A stretch of 18,527 nt of DNA from Flavobacteriaceae bacterium (GTDB lineage Bacteria; Bacteroidota; Bacteroidia; Flavobacteriales; Flavobacteriaceae): NCBI GenBank assembly GCA_020435885.1, contig JAGQYU010000020.1:1-18527 (forward strand). The letters are read 5' to 3'. The translations under genes were made by a program, and so were the position numbers. Shown in pieces: positions 1 through 7,143 of this stretch; positions within the stretch are counted from its first letter, which is position 1; each line of letters starts with the position of its first letter. The notes under the pieces are model-generated. The model was not told where the DNA came from. It saw nothing but the letters and a program-made list of their open reading frames with translations, and searched no databases.

Positions 1-513
1 GGCGCCCCGGTTATAGAAGGTGCAGCAGTGACTGCAAAAATTCTAAAACACCTTAAAGGTGATAAAGTGATCGTTTTTAAGAAAAAACGCAGAAAAGGTT
101 ATAAAGTAAAAAATGGTCACAGACAATACTTATCTGAAATAGTAATTGAAAGTATTGCTGCTAGTGGTGCTAAAAAAGCAGCCCCTGCTAAAGAAGCTAA
201 AGTTGAAAAGAAAGAAGCCCCTAAAAAAGAGACTCCAAAAGCAGAACCAAAAAAAGCTGCTAAAGTTGAAGCTGATGATTTAAAGAAAATTGAAGGAATT
301 GGACCTAAAATTGCTGAAACTTTAATTGCAGCAGGTATTGCAACTTATGCTGATTTAGCTAAAGCTAAACCTGCTAAAATTTCAGAGATCATTGCTGATG
401 TAAGAGGTAATCACGTTCCTGATACATGGCCACAACAAGCTAAATTAGCTGCCGATGGCAAATGGGACGAGTTAAAAGAATTGCAAGATAAACTTAATGG
501 CGGTAAAGCATAA
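1..513 (+). CDS. rplU: 50S ribosomal protein L21 (bL21), 5'-truncated, with C-terminal helix-hairpin-helix extension
   Basis: Large-subunit ribosomal protein that binds 23S rRNA. The reading frame is open from base 1, so the true start lies outside the window; the GTG at 28 is internal. The first 50 or so codons carry the conserved L21 core end (VIVFKKKRRKGYKVKNGHRQ). After that the protein is longer than classical L21 of about 103 residues. Codons about 55-85 form a low-complexity Ala/Lys/Glu/Pro linker, and codons about 88-135 look like a helix-hairpin-helix fold (KKIEGIGPKIAETLIAAGI), a small nucleic-acid-binding module. Tails of this kind are, to my knowledge, common on L21 of Flavobacteriia. 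rpmA follows 33 bases downstream, the usual rplU-rpmA order. The role of the tail is unknown; extra rRNA contact is an inference. Confidence 0.96.
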   Translation, partial: GAPVIEGAAVTAKILKHLKGDKVIVFKKKRRKGYKVKNGHRQYLSEIVIESIAASGAKKAAPAKEAKVEKKEAPKKETPKAEPKKAAKVEADDLKKIEGIGPKIAETLIAAGIATYADLAKAKPAKISEIIADVRGNHVPDTWPQQAKLAADGKWDELKELQDKLNGGKA

Positions 514-546
514 TCCGTCTTTTTAATAATTTAAAACTATAAGATC

Positions 547-813
547 ATGGCTCATAAAAAAGGTGTCGGTAGTTCTAAGAACGGTAGAGAATCAGAATCT
601 AAACGACTTGGCGTAAAGATTTACGGAGGGCAAGCAGCTATCGCAGGTAACATTATAGTTCGTCAAAGAGGTACAGCCCACCACCCAGGTGAAAATGTAT
701 ATATGGGTAAAGACCATACGTTGCACGCTAAAGTTGATGGTGTAGTTAAATTTACCAAAGGTAAGGACAACAAATCTTTTGTTTCTATTGAACCGGTAGA
801 GGCGAAAGCTTAA
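547..813 (+). CDS. rpmA: 50S ribosomal protein L27 (bL27)
   Basis: Ribosomal protein L27, whose N-terminal tail reaches toward the peptidyl transferase centre. The 88-residue product begins MAHKKGVGSSKNGRESESKR and contains the conserved RQRGTAHHPGENVYMGKDHTL block, so identity is clear and length is normal. The N-terminus begins directly with the mature AHKKG form, without the cleavable extension seen in Firmicutes. It lies 33 bases after rplU and is probably co-transcribed with it. A perfect palindromic terminator starts 19 bases after the stop. No Shine-Dalgarno motif is visible; the leader is A/T-rich, as is usual in Bacteroidota. Confidence 0.98.
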   Translation: MAHKKGVGSSKNGRESESKRLGVKIYGGQAAIAGNIIVRQRGTAHHPGENVYMGKDHTLHAKVDGVVKFTKGKDNKSFVSIEPVEAKA

Positions 814-831
814 TTTGAAAAAATACTATAT

Positions 832-860
832 AAAAACCCTTGCAATTGCAAGGGTTTTTT
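832..860 (+). terminator. Rho-independent terminator after rpmA
   Basis: A perfect 28-base palindrome at 832-859 has arm AAAACCCTTGCAA and its exact reverse complement. The GC-rich part of the stem is followed by a run of six T on the plus strand, and the A tract on the other side would give T residues on the minus strand. It lies 19 bases after the rpmA stop and closes the rplU-rpmA unit before the flippase gene. Confidence 0.9.
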
Positions 861-943
861 ATTTTAAACGCATTTAAACTTTAAAAAATGAATTAACTTT
901 TTTACTTTCGTTTTAAAGTTGTTGTTTCAAATCATTCTATCTA

Positions 944-2413
944 TTGAGCTCTTTACAGCGTTTCTTTAAAGATACTTTTATCTACGGTATAGCGGCAGTT
1001 TTACCAAGAGCCATCAATATTCTTTTAACCAAATTACACACTAACAAATTAGAGGCCAGCAACTATGCTGATAATACTTGGTATTTTGTTTTTGCTGCCT
1101 ATTTTATCGCTTTTTTAACATTCGGATTGGAAACCTCTTTTTTTAGGTTCTTTTCAAAAGAAAAAGAAAAGAACGTTGTGGTCTCAACCTCTTTTATCAC
1201 TTTGATTGGATCAACACTTATATTTTTAATAACATTATTACTCTTCAATAATACGCTTGCTAACCTTTTTGGGTTTGACAATCCTAATCATTTACGGATA
1301 TTAACATTTGTTACTGCTTTAGACCTGTTAGTTGTAATTCCTTTTGCTTATTTGCGAGTAATTAACAAACCTATACGGTTTACTTTTTATAAAACCATAA
1401 ACATCCTGATATATGCTTTCTTTAACATTTTCTTCTTGTGGTTTATACCCTATGCTATAAAGAACAATATTTTTCTACCATCATTTATAGTTAATTACTA
1501 TAAAGAAACTCCAACGGTAGTATTCATATTCATCGCTAACTTGATAGCCAGTTTAGCGACTTTTTTACTATTAATTCCTTACATGCTGGCATTCAAATTA
1601 GAATTTAAAGGCAGTCTTTTAAAGAAGATGTTGCTCTACGGTCTGCCCATCATGGTAGGAAGCCTTGCTTATGTAACCAACGAAAATTTAGATAAGTTGC
1701 TTTTAGGAGATATGATAGGTAAAGATGAGATGGGTATCTACGCCGCATGTTATAAGCTGGGAGTTTTTATGACACTTTACGTGATGGCATTTAGGCTGGG
1801 AGCCGAACCCTTCTTTTTTAACCATGCTGATAAGGAAAATGCCAAAGAAACCTACTCAAAAATTATGACTTGGTTTACCATAATAGGGGCAATTTTTATG
1901 CTCGTAGTAGTTGGATTTATTACACCTTTTTCAAAAATTCTCTTAGGGAAACCTGAGTATTTCTCAGCCCTAGCTATTGTCCCTATCATTTTACTAGCGA
2001 ATCTGTTTTTGGGCATTTATAATAATCTATCCGTTTGGTACAAATTAACCGATAAAACCAAATACGGCATGTATTTTTCAATTTTCGGTGCCATTTTAAC
2101 TATCGTATTGAACGTTGTATTTATCCCTACATATGGCTTCATGGCATCGGCTTGGGCAACTTTAATCGCTTACGGAGGGATGGCTATTATCTCTTATATC
2201 TATGGAAAAAAATATTACAGAGTACCTTATAAAATTAGAAAAATCATTTTTTACATCTTAGTATCAACACTGTTTTCATTTCTTTCTTTTTATCAATTCA
2301 GAGACATGTATTTTGTATCAATACTGATGATTGCCTTATTTATAGGATTGATTATATTCTTAGAGAAAGATGAATTAAAAACACTTTTAAAACATGAAAG
2401 TTCAAATAATTAA
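944..2413 (+). CDS. Flippase-like polysaccharide/lipid-linked sugar exporter (MATE/Wzx superfamily)
   Basis: A 489-residue inner-membrane protein with about 12-14 hydrophobic helices across its length and no signal peptide. The N-terminal pattern (FKDTFIYGIAAVLPRAINILLTKLHTNKL), a LYGLPIMVG-type segment near residue 232 and late Gly/Pro-rich helices resemble the polysaccharide-export flippases of the MOP superfamily (RfbX/Wzx-like). These flip lipid-linked glycans across the inner membrane. The substrate cannot be told, because no glycosyltransferases are adjacent. The start is TTG at 944: the frame runs back to a TAA at 914 with no ATG, and the Met-Ser-Ser-Leu opening fits relatives. A weak -7-like box (TACTTTCG, 903-910) lies upstream. 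The 3' end overlaps dut by 20 bases, so the two genes are probably co-translated. Confidence 0.85.
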   Translation: MSSLQRFFKDTFIYGIAAVLPRAINILLTKLHTNKLEASNYADNTWYFVFAAYFIAFLTFGLETSFFRFFSKEKEKNVVVSTSFITLIGSTLIFLITLLLFNNTLANLFGFDNPNHLRILTFVTALDLLVVIPFAYLRVINKPIRFTFYKTINILIYAFFNIFFLWFIPYAIKNNIFLPSFIVNYYKETPTVVFIFIANLIASLATFLLLIPYMLAFKLEFKGSLLKKMLLYGLPIMVGSLAYVTNENLDKLLLGDMIGKDEMGIYAACYKLGVFMTLYVMAFRLGAEPFFFNHADKENAKETYSKIMTWFTIIGAIFMLVVVGFITPFSKILLGKPEYFSALAIVPIILLANLFLGIYNNLSVWYKLTDKTKYGMYFSIFGAILTIVLNVVFIPTYGFMASAWATLIAYGGMAIISYIYGKKYYRVPYKIRKIIFYILVSTLFSFLSFYQFRDMYFVSILMIALFIGLIIFLEKDELKTLLKHESSNN

Positions 2414-2825
2414 TAAATCAAAACACACCTTACCTACTTACGAAACTTCTGCTTCTGCGGGGATGGATCTCAGGGCCAATATTGATGAAAGTATCACAAT
2501 GAAACCTTTGGAAAGGGCTATTATAAAAACCGGGTTATTTATAGCTCTCCCCGTTGGTTTTGAGGCACAAGTAAGGCCACGAAGTGGTTTAGCTGCTAAG
2601 AATGGCATTAGTGTTTTGAATGCGCCTGGCACTATTGATGCTGATTACAGAGGCGAAGTAGGTGTCATTTTAGTAAATTTATCAAATGATAATTTCACCA
2701 TTAATGATGGAGATAGAATTGCACAAATGGTTATTGCAAAATTTGAACAGGCAAGTTGGGAAGAAGTAGAAGTATTGAGTGAGACCAAAAGAGGTTCCGG
2801 AGGTTTTGGAAGTACCGGTGTTTAA
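2394..2825 (+). CDS. dut: dUTP diphosphatase (dUTPase)
   Basis: Hydrolyses dUTP to dUMP and pyrophosphate, keeping uracil out of DNA and supplying dUMP for thymidylate synthesis. The 143-residue product has the motifs of the homotrimeric family in order: motif 1 AGMDLRA (22-28), motif 2 PRSGLAAKNG (62-71), motif 3 GTIDADYRGEVG (79-90) with likely catalytic Asp82, motif 4 GDRIAQMVI (106-114), and the C-terminal glycine-rich lid RGSGGFGSTG (133-142) that closes over the nucleotide. No key residue is missing. The ATG lies inside the last codons of the flippase gene, in another frame (20-base overlap). Starting there gives the MKVQIINKS opening typical of flavobacterial dUTPases. The TAA stop interlocks with the stop of the convergent lysE-type gene. 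Confidence 0.97.
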   Translation: MKVQIINKSKHTLPTYETSASAGMDLRANIDESITMKPLERAIIKTGLFIALPVGFEAQVRPRSGLAAKNGISVLNAPGTIDADYRGEVGVILVNLSNDNFTINDGDRIAQMVIAKFEQASWEEVEVLSETKRGSGGFGSTGV

Positions 2826-3499
2826 GATTTTTCTATTTTCTTTTCAATAGCGTTATCGATTTTTTTCATAGCCTTTTCAGGGATCAACCCTTTGGATGCC
2901 ATTACAATACCAAAAATCATTAAAGCAATACCCATACCTCTTTTTACTTTTCTAATGACATTAGGAGTGAGTTTACTTTTTAATTGTTTTGCCAACAGTA
3001 TTTTAAAAATATCTGTAATAAAATAGACTACAATTATCGTTGCAAAATACGTAAAGATACGCGAATCACTCATTTCTAAATTTGGAGCAATAACAACTAT
3101 CAGTGCTAGCCAAAATGCCAACACCCCTACATTGATAAAGTTTAAAAAGAAGCCTTCTACAAAAAGGCTCAGATAATTGTTCTTTTCCGTAATAACAAGT
3201 TCATCATCAGTAATTACAGGTTTTCTACGCTTATAAAAGGTAAATAAGCCATAGACAAATAAAATTCCTCCTCCCAACACAAATAGTCTGGGGTCATCCT
3301 TTATTTTCTCCAACAATGTTCTACTGCCATAATAAGCAAAATAAATAAAGACAACATCAGCCAATACAACGCCCAGATCAAACACAACGGCCGCCCTAAA
3401 TCCTTTTATGGCACTTGTTTGGAGTAATACAAAAAATACAGGGCCAATCATAAACGCAAGCCCTATCCCAACAGGAATTGCATTTATAATATCATGCAT
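2822..3499 (-). CDS. LysE-family translocator (amino-acid or metabolite exporter)
   Basis: A 225-residue inner-membrane protein with about six hydrophobic helices. The N-terminus (IPVGIGLAFMIGPVFFVLLQTSAIKG) has the Gly/Pro-rich first helix of the LysE/RhtB superfamily, whose members export amino acids or related small molecules by proton-coupled transport. A charged loop (about residues 68-85) precedes the second half. The C-terminus is Lys-rich and cytoplasmic. The substrate is unknown. It is the last gene of the minus-strand cluster, starting 17 bases after the oxidoreductase stop. Its stop shares the palindrome TTAA with the dut stop, so no terminator separates the two genes. Confidence 0.85.
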   Translation of the reverse strand: MHDIINAIPVGIGLAFMIGPVFFVLLQTSAIKGFRAAVVFDLGVVLADVVFIYFAYYGSRTLLEKIKDDPRLFVLGGGILFVYGLFTFYKRRKPVITDDELVITEKNNYLSLFVEGFFLNFINVGVLAFWLALIVVIAPNLEMSDSRIFTYFATIIVVYFITDIFKILLAKQLKSKLTPNVIRKVKRGMGIALMIFGIVMASKGLIPEKAMKKIDNAIEKKIEKS

Positions 3500-3516
3500 T
3501 TATATATGTTTTAAGG

Positions 3517-4566
3517 CTAAACATTGTCATAATCTATTGTAATGGTATCCGTAACCGGATGTGCCTGACAGGTCAAAACCAACCCTTCTTCCACTTCTTT
3601 ATCGGTTAAGATGGTATTCTTATCCATAATTGCTTTTCCTTCCGTAACCTTTGCCAAACAACTACTACAAATACCTCCTTGGCAAGAAAAGGGGGCATCT
3701 AAACCATTGGTTAAAGCAGTTTCTAAAATAGTTTTTTCTCTAGGCATTGATAAGGTGGTTTCCTCATCATCCAACAAAATTGTAATTGTTGAAGTTCCTT
3801 CAATACATTCGTTCGTCATAGGTATTTCTTTAGCTGTAAAAAGTTCAAAATGAACATTGTTTTCTGTAAAACCATTAGTGATTAATTGTTCTTTTAGTTG
3901 TTGTATCATTAACTCTGGCCCACACAAAAACACTTCATCAAAAGAGGTTTCTTTATGTTTATTTTTAATTATAAAATTGCTGATAGATGTATCTATCCGC
4001 CCAAAAAGAGTATTCTCTTCATTAGATTGGCTATACACATAATGAACAAAAAATCGATCGGAAAATGCTGCAGAAAGTTCATCAATCTCCTTCTTAAACA
4101 TTGTATATGATGGTTTTTTATTACCATACACCAACACAAAACTACTTTTAACTTCTTCCTCTAATACAGATTTTATCATAGAAAGGATTGGTGTTATACC
4201 ACTTCCGGCAGCAAATGCTAAATAGTTTTGCTTGTTGTTTGGATCTATCTGTAGGGTAAATCTACCTTCAGGAGGCGAAACTTCTAACACATCACCTACC
4301 TTTAATTGAGACGTAGCATAAACCGAAAAAGTTCCTCCTTCAACCGCCTTTATCCCTATTCTTATCTCTCCGCTCTTTCTGGAGGAGCAAATAGAATAGG
4401 CTCTCCTTAACTCCTCACCATTAAGTTCTTTTTTTATATTGATGTATTGGCCCGGAGTAAAATCAAAAGCATTTTTTAAATAATCGGGGATATCAAAAAC
4501 AATAGAAACCGAATTCTCGGTTTCTTTATGTATCTCTTTTACAGAGAGTTTATAGAATGTTGACAT
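3517..4566 (-). CDS. FAD/NAD(P)H and plant-type [2Fe-2S] oxidoreductase (PaaE/ferredoxin-NADP reductase-like)
   Basis: A 349-residue cytoplasmic electron-transfer protein. Domains in order: an FAD-binding barrel with the RxYS motif (R55-AYS-58) and a Gly-rich stretch EGGTFSVY (76-83); an NAD(P)-binding domain with GSGITP (121-126) and CGP (215-217); and a C-terminal plant-type ferredoxin domain with cluster ligands C295, C300, C303 and C333 in normal CxxxxCxxC...C spacing. This architecture matches the reductase subunit PaaE of phenylacetyl-CoA epoxidase and related oxygenase reductases. No paaABCD or other oxygenase gene is present here, so PaaE is a family label and the partner is unknown. 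Many Flavobacteriaceae have such a stand-alone copy. The start ATG is directly preceded, in frame, by a signal-peptide-like stretch without a start codon (see 4567-4623). Confidence 0.87.
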   Translation of the reverse strand: MSTFYKLSVKEIHKETENSVSIVFDIPDYLKNAFDFTPGQYINIKKELNGEELRRAYSICSSRKSGEIRIGIKAVEGGTFSVYATSQLKVGDVLEVSPPEGRFTLQIDPNNKQNYLAFAAGSGITPILSMIKSVLEEEVKSSFVLVYGNKKPSYTMFKKEIDELSAAFSDRFFVHYVYSQSNEENTLFGRIDTSISNFIIKNKHKETSFDEVFLCGPELMIQQLKEQLITNGFTENNVHFELFTAKEIPMTNECIEGTSTITILLDDEETTLSMPREKTILETALTNGLDAPFSCQGGICSSCLAKVTEGKAIMDKNTILTDKEVEEGLVLTCQAHPVTDTITIDYDNV

Positions 4567-4623
4567 TAAAAACGTATTGAGGCTTAAAATTAAGAAAAAT
4601 ACCAGTAATACTAAAGCTTTTAT
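4567..4623 (-). pseudogene. Relic of a signal-peptide gene (probable second, secreted TPM/YgcG-type gene)
   Basis: Read on the minus strand from 4623, 19 codons give I-K-A-LVLLVFFLILSL-NTF-L and run in frame into the ATG of the oxidoreductase. The pattern is one Lys, a long hydrophobic core, then Ser/Asn/Thr, which is that of a Sec signal peptide (compare M-K-K-hydrophobic-NTFA). The first codon is ATA and overlaps the TPM stop as GGATAA. A single G in place of A would give GGATGA, a classic ATGA stop/start overlap. In many Flavobacteriaceae the cytoplasmic TPM gene is followed by a second TPM/YgcG-like gene with a signal peptide. I infer that its body was deleted and its start decayed. Alternatives: chance hydrophobicity of T-rich sequence, or a translated leader using ATA. 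Confidence 0.5.
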
Positions 4624-5057
4624 CCTATAGAGATGCTATCATCAATCTCGTTTATATCATCAATTTTGTAAGGAAAATATTGCTTCAACTTATTACCAGC
4701 TTCTAAAATACCTAACTTCAATCCATTAGTGTAATGTGCTTTTTTAAATTCGCCAATTACCAAATCTTTTACACTATTCCAAAAATCATCTGGCACAACT
4801 TGGTTGATGCCTTTATCACCCACCACAGAAAATTTTTTATCATCAACAGCTACATAAAAAAGAACTCCATTTCGCTGTTCAGTTTCATCCATTTTAAGAA
4901 AATGAAAAACTTCTACCGCCCTTTCTAATGGTTCTTTATGGGTTGTCCGTTCTAAATGAACACGTATTTCTCCCGAAGTATTTTTCTCTGCCAAGCGAAT
5001 AGACTCAATGAGTTCTTGTTCTTGCTTAGCTGATAAAAAATCTTCTACGTGAGACAT
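4620..5057 (-). CDS. TPM-domain protein, cytoplasmic (short form)
   Basis: A 145-residue protein made almost entirely of a TPM domain (TPM_phosphatase, Psb32/YgcG-like fold). Recognisable blocks are the opening helix with FLSAKQEQELIESIRLAEKNTSGEIRVHLE (about 7-36), NGVLFYVAVDDKKFSVVGDKGIN (about 64-86) and the helix FWNSVKDLVIGEFKKAHYTNGL. There is no signal peptide or membrane segment. Members of the family have been linked to photosystem II repair in plants and to membrane proteins of unknown role in bacteria; the biochemical role here is unknown. It starts 2 bases after the lemA-type stop, matching the widely conserved LemA-TPM pairing. Its TAA stop overlaps the relic at 4567-4623, where a partner gene may have been lost. 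Confidence 0.85.
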   Translation of the reverse strand: MSHVEDFLSAKQEQELIESIRLAEKNTSGEIRVHLERTTHKEPLERAVEVFHFLKMDETEQRNGVLFYVAVDDKKFSVVGDKGINQVVPDDFWNSVKDLVIGEFKKAHYTNGLKLGILEAGNKLKQYFPYKIDDINEIDDSISIG

Positions 5058-5059
5058 GG

Positions 5060-5692
5060 TTATTCTTTTTTACCGAAATCAAACTCTACTTCAGGTGCTT
5101 TTTCTGAACCAGGATCAGCTTGGTAGCGTGTCATCTCTGTAAACCCTAAAATACCTGCAAAAAAACTATTTGGAAATATTTTTATATGTTTATTATATAC
5201 ATTAACTGCATCATTATATCTATTCCTCTCTACATTTATTCTGTTCTCTGTCCCTTCTAATTGACTTTGTAATTCAATAAAGTTTTGATTGGCTTTAAGA
5301 TCAGGATATTTTTCCACTGTGACTAACAATCTGGATAAAGCTCCGCTAAGTCCTTGCTGTGCCTCTTGAAATTGAGCCAATTGTTCAGGGGTGATATTAG
5401 TTGGATCTATAGTAGTTTGAGTGGCCTTAGCTCTTGCTTCAATAACTTCTGTCAAGGTACTTTTTTCAAAATCAGCAGCACCTTGAACCGTTTTTACTAA
5501 ATTACCAATAAGGTCATTTCTACGTTGGTAAGCACTTTCAACATTAGACCAAGCCGTCTTTGCATCTTCCTGAAAAGTAACTGCAGTATTATTAAATTTG
5601 TACATCATACCACCAACTATTAAAGCCAGTACTATAATTCCTATTATGGTAATGCCAAAACACCCAAGTCCGGCAATAACGCCTTTTTTCAT
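5060..5692 (-). CDS. LemA family membrane-anchored protein
   Basis: A 210-residue protein with one N-terminal membrane helix (about residues 7-30, Gly/Ile-rich) followed by a helical soluble domain. The diagnostic LemA blocks are AWSNVESAYQRRNDLIGNLVKTVQG (about 46-70), the middle stretch ending EKYPDLKANQNFIELQSQLEGTENRINVERNRYNDAVNVYN, and the late FPNSFFAGILGF motif. LemA proteins have a coiled four-helix fold and unknown function. The N-terminus is likely held in the membrane. The gene lies 16 bases after the MerR-type gene and 2 bases before the TPM gene, so a shared transcript is very likely. Length and motifs are normal and complete. Confidence 0.93.
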   Translation of the reverse strand: MKKGVIAGLGCFGITIIGIIVLALIVGGMMYKFNNTAVTFQEDAKTAWSNVESAYQRRNDLIGNLVKTVQGAADFEKSTLTEVIEARAKATQTTIDPTNITPEQLAQFQEAQQGLSGALSRLLVTVEKYPDLKANQNFIELQSQLEGTENRINVERNRYNDAVNVYNKHIKIFPNSFFAGILGFTEMTRYQADPGSEKAPEVEFDFGKKE

Positions 5693-5708
5693 GATAAGTA
5701 AATTTAGG

Positions 5709-6038
5709 TTATAATTGATCTTTTATTTGTATCAGTTCATTTTTTATTGCTTCCAAACGTGCAATAACAGAATGTTCCTCTTTAATTTTTTCAGGTTTAG
5801 CTTTCAATGTTTTTTTAGCTCCTTCTAATGTAAAACCTTTTTCTTTTACAAGGTGATAGATCATTTTCAAGTTCTCTACATCTTCTTGTGTAAAAAGCCG
5901 ATTGCCCTTATTATTTTTTTTAGGTTTAAGCACATCAAACTCCTTATCCCAAAAACGGATCAAAGAAGCATTTACATTGAATGCCTTGGCAACTTCGCCA
6001 ATTTTATAATAGCGCTTGTCAGGTAAATCTATATACAT
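5709..6038 (-). CDS. MerR-family transcriptional regulator (short)
   Basis: A 109-residue DNA-binding protein. The winged helix-turn-helix of MerR type occupies about residues 10-80 (YYKIGEVAKAFNVNASLIRFWDKEF, then LFTQEDVENLKMIYHLVKEKGFTLEGAKKTL). A short coiled-coil tail follows (about 85-109), which would serve dimer formation. There is no ligand-binding domain and no cysteine cluster, so it is unlikely to be a metal sensor. The ATG overlaps the TAA of the upstream M23 peptidase gene as TAATG, a sign of translational coupling. The M23-MerR pair downstream of a divergent alaS is a common arrangement in Flavobacteriaceae. The target genes are unknown; control of its own cluster is a guess. 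Confidence 0.9.
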   Translation of the reverse strand: MYIDLPDKRYYKIGEVAKAFNVNASLIRFWDKEFDVLKPKKNNKGNRLFTQEDVENLKMIYHLVKEKGFTLEGAKKTLKAKPEKIKEEHSVIARLEAIKNELIQIKDQL

Positions 6039-7009
6039 TAGTCAAATGATTGTCCTTCTTGTGAGGCTGTTTTTAACATCTGCTTAAATTCTTCCGGAGT
6101 TAAGTTTCCGTAGTAGAAATTTATTGGATTAATGGGTTGTCCATTCTTGTGAACTTCATAATGTAAATGCGGCCCACTTGAACGGCCAGTATTGCCTACA
6201 AAACCTATCAAATCGCCTCTTTTTACTTTTTGCCCGGCCTTTACATTATACTTACTTAAATGCGCATAAATAGTACTGTAACCATATCCGTGATCTATTT
6301 CAATATGCTCTCCAAAACCGGAAGCGGTATTGTCTGCTTTAAGAATTTTACCATTGCCTGCAGCATACACCGGAGTACCTGTTGGCGCAGTAAAGTCCAT
6401 ACCTCTGTGCATTTTTCTGGCTTTAGTAAAAGGGTCAGATCGCCAACCATAACCAGAAGCCATTCTGGTAAGGTCTTCTTTTCTTACAGGCATTATGGCT
6501 GGTATAGCGGCTAATAACTTTTCTTTATCTTCTGCTAAATTGATAATATCATCCAATGATTTTGATTGTATATACAATTGCTTGGAAAGAATGTCCATAC
6601 TTTTGGACACATCGATAATCATATCAGAATTTTCAAAACCTTCCAACGATTTGTAGCGGTTCACACCTCCAAATCCGGCTTTTCGTTGCTCATCAGGTAT
6701 TGGGTTCGCCTCAAAGTATAATCTATAAATTTCATTATCTCTATGCTGAATCCCCTCCAGCACATCTTGCACCTGATCCATTTTTTTACTTAACAGATCA
6801 TAATGCAATTTCATATTCTCTAACTCTCTTTTTTGAGCCTTTTGTTTAGGAGATTCTATAAACTGAAAGGAAATAAACATGAACAGTAATCCTGCAATAG
6901 CAGCACTCAACACAAAACCAAGCACCTTCTTGAATTTATCACGTTTTCGAAGCTCTATCTTCCTGTAGGATAGCGTTTCGGAATCATAATAATATTTTAC
7001 CTTCGACAT
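6038..7009 (-). CDS. M23 (LytM) family metallopeptidase, membrane-anchored
   Basis: A 323-residue envelope protein likely to cleave peptidoglycan cross-links. The N-terminus is basic and followed by one membrane helix (about residues 30-50). A coiled-coil stretch (about 55-95) and a helical linker lead to the LytM domain at about 187-298. The zinc ligands expected for the family are all present: H201 and D205 (HRGMD), and H283 in HLHYE. H250 (YAH) and H281 are the catalytic histidines. With the full ligand set it should be active, unlike degenerate EnvC/NlpD-type activators. It is the first gene of the minus-strand cluster, divergent from alaS by 134 bases, and overlaps the MerR-type gene by one base. 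A -7 box for it is proposed at 7079-7086. Confidence 0.93.
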   Translation of the reverse strand: MSKVKYYYDSETLSYRKIELRKRDKFKKVLGFVLSAAIAGLLFMFISFQFIESPKQKAQKRELENMKLHYDLLSKKMDQVQDVLEGIQHRDNEIYRLYFEANPIPDEQRKAGFGGVNRYKSLEGFENSDMIIDVSKSMDILSKQLYIQSKSLDDIINLAEDKEKLLAAIPAIMPVRKEDLTRMASGYGWRSDPFTKARKMHRGMDFTAPTGTPVYAAGNGKILKADNTASGFGEHIEIDHGYGYSTIYAHLSKYNVKAGQKVKRGDLIGFVGNTGRSSGPHLHYEVHKNGQPINPINFYYGNLTPEEFKQMLKTASQEGQSFD

Positions 7010-7023
7010 AATATAAATTGTGC

Positions 7024-7031
7024 TATTTTTG
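7024..7031 (+). promoter_or_regulatory. Putative alaS promoter -7 box
   Basis: TATTTTTG matches the Bacteroidota -7 consensus TAnnTTTG exactly. The -33 region would fall inside the first codons of the divergent M23 gene and shows no clear TTTG. Transcription would begin near 7037 and leave a leader of about 105 bases before the alaS ATG. Identified by motif only. Confidence 0.4.
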
Positions 7032-7078
7032 TAGCTTTAAATATGCAAAAAACGCGAAACATCAGTCCGCGTAACAAA

Positions 7079-7086
7079 CAAATGTA
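7079..7086 (-). promoter_or_regulatory. Putative promoter -7 box for the M23-MerR-LemA-TPM cluster
   Basis: On the minus strand the sequence reads TACATTTG, an exact match to TAnnTTTG. About 19 bases further upstream is a T run that weakly resembles the -33 element. Transcription would start near 7072, giving a leader of about 60 bases. It faces the proposed alaS promoter at 7024-7031, so the two leaders would overlap. Motif-based only. Confidence 0.42.
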
Positions 7087-7143
7087 CAAAATGTTTTCAA
7101 ACTATAAAAACAGGCAGTCCTTTTAGCTTATAATTAACATTTT

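Noticed and set aside
28..513. GTG at 28 as the start of rplU
   Set aside because: The frame is open upstream to base 1, and the codons before it (GAPVIEGAA) are conserved L21 sequence, so the gene enters from outside the window.
3517..4566. A phenylacetate degradation locus
   Set aside because: The oxidoreductase resembles PaaE, but no paaABCD, paaK or other catabolic gene is present; only the domain architecture is shared.
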